Of a stretch of 37,086 nt of DNA, positions 32,835-37,086 are shown in pieces. The translations under genes were made by a program, and so were the position numbers. How positions within the stretch are numbered: the stretch's first letter is position 1; every line of letters begins with the position of its first letter. Source of the stretch: a miscellaneous Crenarchaeota group-6 archaeon AD8-1 (lineage in GTDB: Archaea > Thermoproteota > Bathyarchaeia > Bathyarchaeales > Bathycorpusculaceae). The notes beneath the pieces were generated by a model. It made no database searches, was not told the DNA's origin, and saw nothing but the letters and a program-made list of their open reading frames with translations. Location of the stretch: NCBI GenBank assembly GCA_001273385.1, contig LFWW01000006.1:1-37086 (forward strand), written 5' to 3'.

Positions 32835-33326
32835 TTAGTTTATAATGTAGAGATAAAGAGTATGTGTAGGGTAACCTATTTTTGGATTTTCACAAAAGTT
32901 TTCAACCTTGATGGGTTTCCATTGAACAATTTCATAATCATGAGTTACTATTCTAGTACCTTTTTTCAATTCCCTTTCTAGTTTTGGTCTTATTTTTTCA
33001 TTAGCACTAGTTGTTAGATAAAGAAAAACAACATCAGCTGATTTTAAATTTACATTGAATATATCATCATTTACTATTGTGATCCTGTTGGAAAGATTAT
33101 TTTCATGTATAGCGCTAAGAGCTTTTTTTGCTAAATCTTCTCTTAATTCTACTCCAACTGCTCTTGCTCCAAAAACCTTTGCTGCCATTGTTATTGCTCT
33201 ACCATCACCAGCACCTAAATCAAATAATACTTCTCCGGGCTTTAATTTAGCTAGTTTTAACATTTGTTCAATAACAGGAATTGAGCTGGGGACATAAGGT
33301 GCAAGAAACAAATAAAATTCTTCCAT
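32835..33326 (-). CDS. SAM-dependent methyltransferase similar to archaeal protein-lysine methyltransferase aKMT
   Basis: The protein has 163 residues from ATG 33326; the longer TTG form (33353) adds nine poorly conserved residues. The start LAPYVPSSIPVIEQML and the SAM loop LFDLGAGDGRAITMAAKVFG match Sulfolobus aKMT4, as do VGVELREDLA and the ending THTLYLYII. The segment YLTTSANEKIRPKLERELK aligns with the aKMT region after motif IV. aKMT methylates many lysines of chromatin and other proteins. The length of about 160 residues fits. Substrate assignment is inferred from similarity. Confidence 0.78.
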   Translation of the reverse strand: MEEFYLFLAPYVPSSIPVIEQMLKLAKLKPGEVLFDLGAGDGRAITMAAKVFGARAVGVELREDLAKKALSAIHENNLSNRITIVNDDIFNVNLKSADVVFLYLTTSANEKIRPKLERELKKGTRIVTHDYEIVQWKPIKVENFCENPKIGYPTHTLYLYIIN

Positions 33327-33379
33327 CAAATTTTTATTGACTATCTTTAACAAAATTAAATTTATTTTTTAAGAGAATT

Positions 33380-33715
33380 TCAAGAAACATAAGCATTCTT
33401 CATTGGAGGAGGCCTTTTTGCTTCGCCGCATTTTACACAACTTTTTGCACAGAGCTCCAAGTAATTTTTTTCATCTTTATCATTTAATGCATTAACAGCT
33501 CTCATACATAAAGCACTTGGCTCATCACAATTTTCTTCTTTACACAAATTTGAAATAAAAATGCATACTTCTTCAACATCTTTGGGTTCCAATATAGCTC
33601 GATTTGAACGAATTAAAAGGCATAGTTCTCTTGCTAACACACATGTTCTCATAAACTTAATTCGTTTGAGAACTTCTTCTCTTAACTTTTTTTTGCTTAT
33701 CTCCAATTTTGTCAA
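33380..33715 (-). CDS. Cysteine-rich small protein of unknown function
   Basis: The gene was not recognised. It encodes 111 residues from TTG, with nine Cys arranged as TCVLARELC, EVC, NLCKEENC, ALC and the final ELCAKSCVKC. The last group could bind a metal or Fe-S cluster together with upstream pairs. The N-terminal half is helical and Lys/Arg-rich, and the chain ends KRPPPMKNAYVS. It has no signal peptide or membrane segment. It is 53 bp upstream of the aKMT-like gene on the same strand, so it may be cotranscribed. Confidence 0.6.
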   Translation of the reverse strand: MTKLEISKKKLREEVLKRIKFMRTCVLARELCLLIRSNRAILEPKDVEEVCIFISNLCKEENCDEPSALCMRAVNALNDKDEKNYLELCAKSCVKCGEAKRPPPMKNAYVS

Positions 33716-33912
33716 CCCCTTTAATACTTTATAAATTTATTTAATTCTAGGGCAATTTTTTTCTTGTACTGTCTTGAATCTTTTAAATTGATTACGAAGT
33801 CTTCATATAAAAAGTATAGGTGTCTAAATAAAGATTAATTTTATTAAATTGGTCTTTTAGTGAAAAAAAGCTGCTTTATATCAAAAAATAGTTGCTTCTA
33901 CATTAGAAAATA

Positions 33913-34737
33913 TTATTGATTGGATAAAAATCCTTCTAAATTAGATTGTTTTATTCCTACTTTATATTTAATTTTTTTCTGTGCTTCTGTTAACAATCCG
34001 AGTTTTTCTATTAAATATAGACAATTTTCAGGAGCGTATCCATGATAATGATTATTAAAATAGCCATATACTATTTTTACGTTATTAGCCGTTTGTAGAA
34101 CCTTAGGAACCCATGGATCAATTTCTTTATGAGAATATCTATAATCAAACCAAGGTTTTTTTCCCCTTCCATGCCATCTGAAATAGGAAAAATCTGTTGT
34201 CAATTGAATTATTGGAGGTAATAGTGGTTCATCAACAACCGTATATGCTACCCCATATTTCTTAAGAAGATCCCATGTTTCATTTTTTAACCAAGATAGG
34301 TTACGAAACTCGACTGCGAATTTAAACATAGGATCAAGAAGATTAAAAAAATCTTCTAAATTATCAAGATTAAAGGAATAACTTGGAGGAAGCTGTATAA
34401 GAAGGCATCCAAGTTTTCCATACAATTGAAGAGGTCTAATTATATCAAAGAATTTTTCTAAATCTTGTTCTATTTTGCCTAATAATCCAAGTTTTTTGTC
34501 ATGCGTAATTAATTTTGGGAGTTTGGCTGAAAAAGTAAAGTTGGAAGGTGAATATCGCAACCATCCCAATACCATTCCTTTTGTGGGGTATCTATAAAAA
34601 GTTGAATCAATTTCAACAGTATTAAAAATATGAGAATATGTATGAAGTTTTCTTTTCTCTCCTTTAAGATAGAATTTTTTTTCCCATTCAGAATAACTCC
34701 ATCCGCAGGTTCCTAACACAATATTTTTTTTATTCAA
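33913..34737 (-). CDS. DUF72 family protein
   Basis: The protein has 274 residues from TTG with GTGGAG 7 nt upstream. LGTCGWSYSEWEKKFY opens the fold. HIFNTVEIDSTFYRYP, FAVEFRNLSW, YFRWHGRGKK and VKIVYGYFNNHYHGYAPENC follow, which are the DUF72 (YecE) conserved blocks of a TIM-barrel-like protein. Its biochemical role is not established. It lies alone between 115-bp and 197-bp intergenic regions. Confidence 0.88.
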   Translation of the reverse strand: MNKKNIVLGTCGWSYSEWEKKFYLKGEKRKLHTYSHIFNTVEIDSTFYRYPTKGMVLGWLRYSPSNFTFSAKLPKLITHDKKLGLLGKIEQDLEKFFDIIRPLQLYGKLGCLLIQLPPSYSFNLDNLEDFFNLLDPMFKFAVEFRNLSWLKNETWDLLKKYGVAYTVVDEPLLPPIIQLTTDFSYFRWHGRGKKPWFDYRYSHKEIDPWVPKVLQTANNVKIVYGYFNNHYHGYAPENCLYLIEKLGLLTEAQKKIKYKVGIKQSNLEGFLSNQ

Positions 34738-34852
34738 ATAAATACTCCACTTATTCTAATGTTATATTATCTCTTTATTGCATTTTTAGGATTAAATAAA
34801 ATAATTATATTTAAAAATAAAAAAATACATTTTTAAATTTTATATTTATAAC

Positions 34853-35941
34853 TTATTCTATTACGCCAGTTATTTTTGCTGCTTTCTCGTATCCTTCATT
34901 GTTAAGATCTAATTTATGAAGTATTGTGTATCTTTCTGGTCTGATTTTAGGAGCCATTCTTAAAGCTTTAATAACATCTCTCCTTTTCACTCCCAATTCT
35001 TTTGCAGTGGTTGGAGCTCCTATTCTTTTTAAAGTGTATTTTATTCTTTTCCAGTTAGAGTTGTGCAAATATGCGGCAATTATTGAACCAACTCCACATT
35101 GTTCTCCATGCATTGCATGTGGAGAATTAATAATATCGAGGGCATGGCTAAATAGGTGTTCAGAACCGCTACATGGTCTACTGCTTCCTGCGATGCTCAT
35201 TGCAACACCACAGCTGATTAGGGCTTCTAGAAGTATTCTTAATCCATCATGTTTTCCTGGTTTAATCATTGATGCTTTTTCTGTAACAAGTTTTGTACTC
35301 ATTAAAGCTAAACTAGCAGCATAATCTCCATAATATTCTTCTTTCTCTGAGTGTGCGAGCCACCAGTCTTTTACTGATGTATATTTTGATATTACATCGC
35401 CACATCCACTTATTACTGAATGCCAAGGAGATTGGGCTATTATATTAATATCAGCAATTATGGATAATGGTGCTTGGGCCATTATTGAGTAAGGTTGATG
35501 AGATCCTTTTACAGAAGCTAATGGGCTTGCGATTCCATCGTGTGATAATGTGGTGGGTATACTAATAAATGGAACACCTTGATTAGATGAACTGAGTTTG
35601 GCTGCATCAATTTTTGTTCCTCCTCCAACTGCGATCACTACACAAGGTTTCCAACTTTTAATTTGTTTTTCTACCATTAGAATTTCTTTTGAGGTGACCT
35701 CTTTTACGAGAAATGTGTCAACTGGTATCCCTGATTGCGCGAGAAGGTTTCTAACTTTTTCTCCCGCAATTTCATAGCTTGTTTTGCCTGCTAAAATAAG
35801 CGCTGTTCCTGTAAGGTTGAGTCTTTTAAATAATTCAGTAATTCTTTTAAGTACTCCTCTTCCAACAATTACTTCTCTTGGAAGTTGCATGTAGTGATAA
35901 GATGAGGACAAGTTAACCAACTTACTTTGTTGTGTAGTCAT
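34853..35941 (-). CDS. egsA: sn-glycerol-1-phosphate dehydrogenase
   Basis: The protein has 362 residues from ATG. It reduces dihydroxyacetone phosphate to G1P, the backbone of archaeal lipids. The NAD(P)-binding VIAVGGGTKIDAAKL, PTTLSHDGIASPLASV, the metal Asp in SGCGDVISKYTSV and His residues in GSEHLFSHALD and HAMHGEQCGVG are all present. The length is slightly above the common 350. It diverges from psmB across 157 bp. With HMG-CoA reductase it marks archaeal lipid synthesis in this window. Confidence 0.94.
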   Translation of the reverse strand: MTTQQSKLVNLSSSYHYMQLPREVIVGRGVLKRITELFKRLNLTGTALILAGKTSYEIAGEKVRNLLAQSGIPVDTFLVKEVTSKEILMVEKQIKSWKPCVVIAVGGGTKIDAAKLSSSNQGVPFISIPTTLSHDGIASPLASVKGSHQPYSIMAQAPLSIIADINIIAQSPWHSVISGCGDVISKYTSVKDWWLAHSEKEEYYGDYAASLALMSTKLVTEKASMIKPGKHDGLRILLEALISCGVAMSIAGSSRPCSGSEHLFSHALDIINSPHAMHGEQCGVGSIIAAYLHNSNWKRIKYTLKRIGAPTTAKELGVKRRDVIKALRMAPKIRPERYTILHKLDLNNEGYEKAAKITGVIE

Positions 35942-36098
35942 AGATCAGACCATGCCCTTTAAAACCTTTTTGAATTAATGATTGTTTTATAATTTGATCT
36001 ATGTTATTTTGGAAAAAATTTTAACCGGAATGTTAATTAATATCTCAGTTAGATTAACTGGTGCTATTTCCTTTTAGGAATTCGCTGCTTCTCAAATT

Positions 36099-36755
36099 TT
36101 GGGGAGAGGAATAATTATAACTCAAAATAATGTTGCGAACAATCTAGTATTAAAGGGGACTACGACAATTGGTGTTGTTTGTAAAGATGGTGTTATATTA
36201 GCTTCTGATACTCGGGTTACAATGGGTTTTTTTATAGCTCATAAGCATGGAAAAAAGGTATACAAAATAGATGACCATTTAGGAATGACTATTGCAGGAA
36301 CTGTTGCTGATGCTCAAAAAGTTGTGGATATTTTAATTGCTAATGCTCAACTTTACCGGATAAATATGAATCGACCTATTCCAGTTAGTTCTGCGGCAAG
36401 AATTATCGCAAATCTTCTTTTTTCTGCTAGATATTTACCTTTATCCACTCAAGTTTTAATTGGAGGACTAGATGATACAGGGCCTCATGTGTATAATTTG
36501 GATCCCTATGGAAGTTTGCATGAGGAAAAATCGGTTGCCACTGGGTCAGGTTCTCAGTTAGCTTTTGGGGTATTAGAAGATCAATATAAGGAAGATATGT
36601 CAATTGAGGAAATGTTGCCTATTATTGCTAAAGCTGTTAATTCTGCAATGAGAAGGGATGTGGCTAGCGGTGACAATTATAATATTACTGTGATTGATTC
36701 CATGGGGTATAAAGAATTGACCAGTGATGAGAAGAAAATGCTTCTCACAAGCTAA
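36099..36755 (+). CDS. psmB: 20S proteasome beta subunit
   Basis: The TTG-started frame gives 218 residues. Mature processing would occur at KG/TTTIGVV, exposing the catalytic Thr; Asp17 (ASDTR) and Lys33 (GKKVYKI) of the mature chain are in place. SGSGSQLAFGVLE and SGDN-type ASGDNYNI complete the active-site wall. The start is uncertain. The good Shine-Dalgarno GGGGAGAGG (36101-36109) begins inside the TTG codon, so it could only serve an in-frame ATT (36114) or ATA (36117). That would give a propeptide of about 14-15 residues instead of 20. aCPSF1 follows by 14 bp. Confidence 0.93.
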   Translation: MGRGIIITQNNVANNLVLKGTTTIGVVCKDGVILASDTRVTMGFFIAHKHGKKVYKIDDHLGMTIAGTVADAQKVVDILIANAQLYRINMNRPIPVSSAARIIANLLFSARYLPLSTQVLIGGLDDTGPHVYNLDPYGSLHEEKSVATGSGSQLAFGVLEDQYKEDMSIEEMLPIIAKAVNSAMRRDVASGDNYNITVIDSMGYKELTSDEKKMLLTS

Positions 36756-36769
36756 GGATGTAAATTATT

Positions 36770-37086
36770 TTGCGTCGAGGTTCTGAAAAAGATAAGATAG
36801 AAATAAGTCAGTATATTCTTGAAAAAGTTCCACAAGAAGCGATGGTAACTAGAATTGAATATGAAGGCCCTACTCTTGCTATTTATACTAAAAATCCTGA
36901 AATTCTAATTGATCAGAGTAATATAATCTCTGAAATTGTTGGCGTAATTCGTAAACGAATAGTGATTCGATCTGATCCTTCAGTACGTCTTAAAGAACCT
37001 GAAGCGGAAAAAATTTCAAGGGAACTAATTCCTTCTGAAGCAGAAATTACTGATATAAATTTTGATCCTAGTTTGGGCGAAATTAT
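36770..37086 (+). CDS. aCPSF1 beta-CASP ribonuclease, N-terminal KH region (partial)
   Basis: The frame opens at TTG 36770, after AAGGATG, and runs off the window after 105 codons. ILEKVPQEAMVTRIEYEG, AIYTKNPEIL, IVGVIRKRIVIRSDPSVRL and PSEAEITDINFDP match the two N-terminal KH domains of archaeal CPSF1, the 5'-3' exonuclease/endonuclease that drives transcription termination. The metallo-beta-lactamase part is beyond the window. Adjacency to psmB is a known archaeal gene order. Confidence 0.9.
   Translation, partial: MRRGSEKDKIEISQYILEKVPQEAMVTRIEYEGPTLAIYTKNPEILIDQSNIISEIVGVIRKRIVIRSDPSVRLKEPEAEKISRELIPSEAEITDINFDPSLGEI

Noticed and set aside
1-37086. tRNA, rRNA, CRISPR arrays, insertion sequences or phage genes
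   Set aside because: Intergenic stretches were read on both strands; no cloverleaf with a T-loop, no spaced repeats, and no transposase or integrase motifs were seen.

Overview
The window is archaeal, AT-rich and densely coded on both strands. Archaeal marker genes include EF-2, TgtA archaeosine transglycosylase, glycerol-1-phosphate dehydrogenase, a proteasome beta subunit, aCPSF1, Trm-G10, an archaeal CCA-adding enzyme, a UPF0200/UPF0201 pair, a GfcR-type PRTase regulator and a PAC2 chaperone. An Lsm protein with a C-terminal extension, a tRNA-endonuclease subunit without the catalytic His and an aKMT-like lysine methyltransferase point to the TACK/Thermoproteota side, possibly a Bathyarchaeia-like lineage. 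That placement is inference. No tRNA, rRNA, CRISPR array, insertion sequence or phage gene was seen.

Layout. 1-2040: end of a phosphohexomutase, a GlmU-like enzyme and an Lsm protein. 2041-2598: the only long gene-free stretch, with a strong inverted repeat and a terminator-like hairpin. 2.6-5.8 kb: PAC2 chaperone, then TgtA and a PHP phosphoesterase. 5.9-10.8 kb: an archaeal flavoprotein and an iron-sulfur flavoprotein, EF-2, an NSUN-type RNA methyltransferase and a PUA protein. Here the four genes flanking intact EF-2 all have coding lesions or lack a normal start. 10.9-16 kb: glutamine synthetase, HisRS, endonuclease subunit, MtnA and GfcR. 16.2-19.3 kb: an S-component-like membrane protein, a DUF5615 protein, a tandem-SIS protein and UppP. 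19.2-24.8 kb: RNA-processing genes (CCA enzyme, ThpR, UPF0200, UPF0201, a beta-CASP nuclease), then class II HMG-CoA reductase. 24.8-28.9 kb: two HTH regulators, one with CBS domains, facing a metY-metX-metW operon. 29.1-32 kb: PRPP synthetase, Trm-G10 and RNase Z. 32-37 kb: a TIM-barrel protein, the lysine methyltransferase, a Cys-rich unknown, DUF72, G1P dehydrogenase, then proteasome beta and aCPSF1.

Themes. (1) RNA maturation dominates: TgtA, NSUN, PUA, endonuclease subunit, CCA enzyme, ThpR, UPF0201, beta-CASP proteins, Trm-G10, RNase Z. (2) Lipid and glycan supply: HMG-CoA reductase, G1P dehydrogenase, UppP, GlmM/GlmU. (3) Methionine synthesis by the acetylhomoserine route, with a candidate CBS-type regulator and a palindromic operator. 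(4) Several genes have a good Shine-Dalgarno followed 5-9 nt later by an in-frame ATA or ATT rather than ATG/GTG/TTG. The most interesting leads are these possible non-canonical starts, the lesion cluster around EF-2, the altered EF-2 switch I, and a TgtA that carries a degenerate ArcS-type motif.
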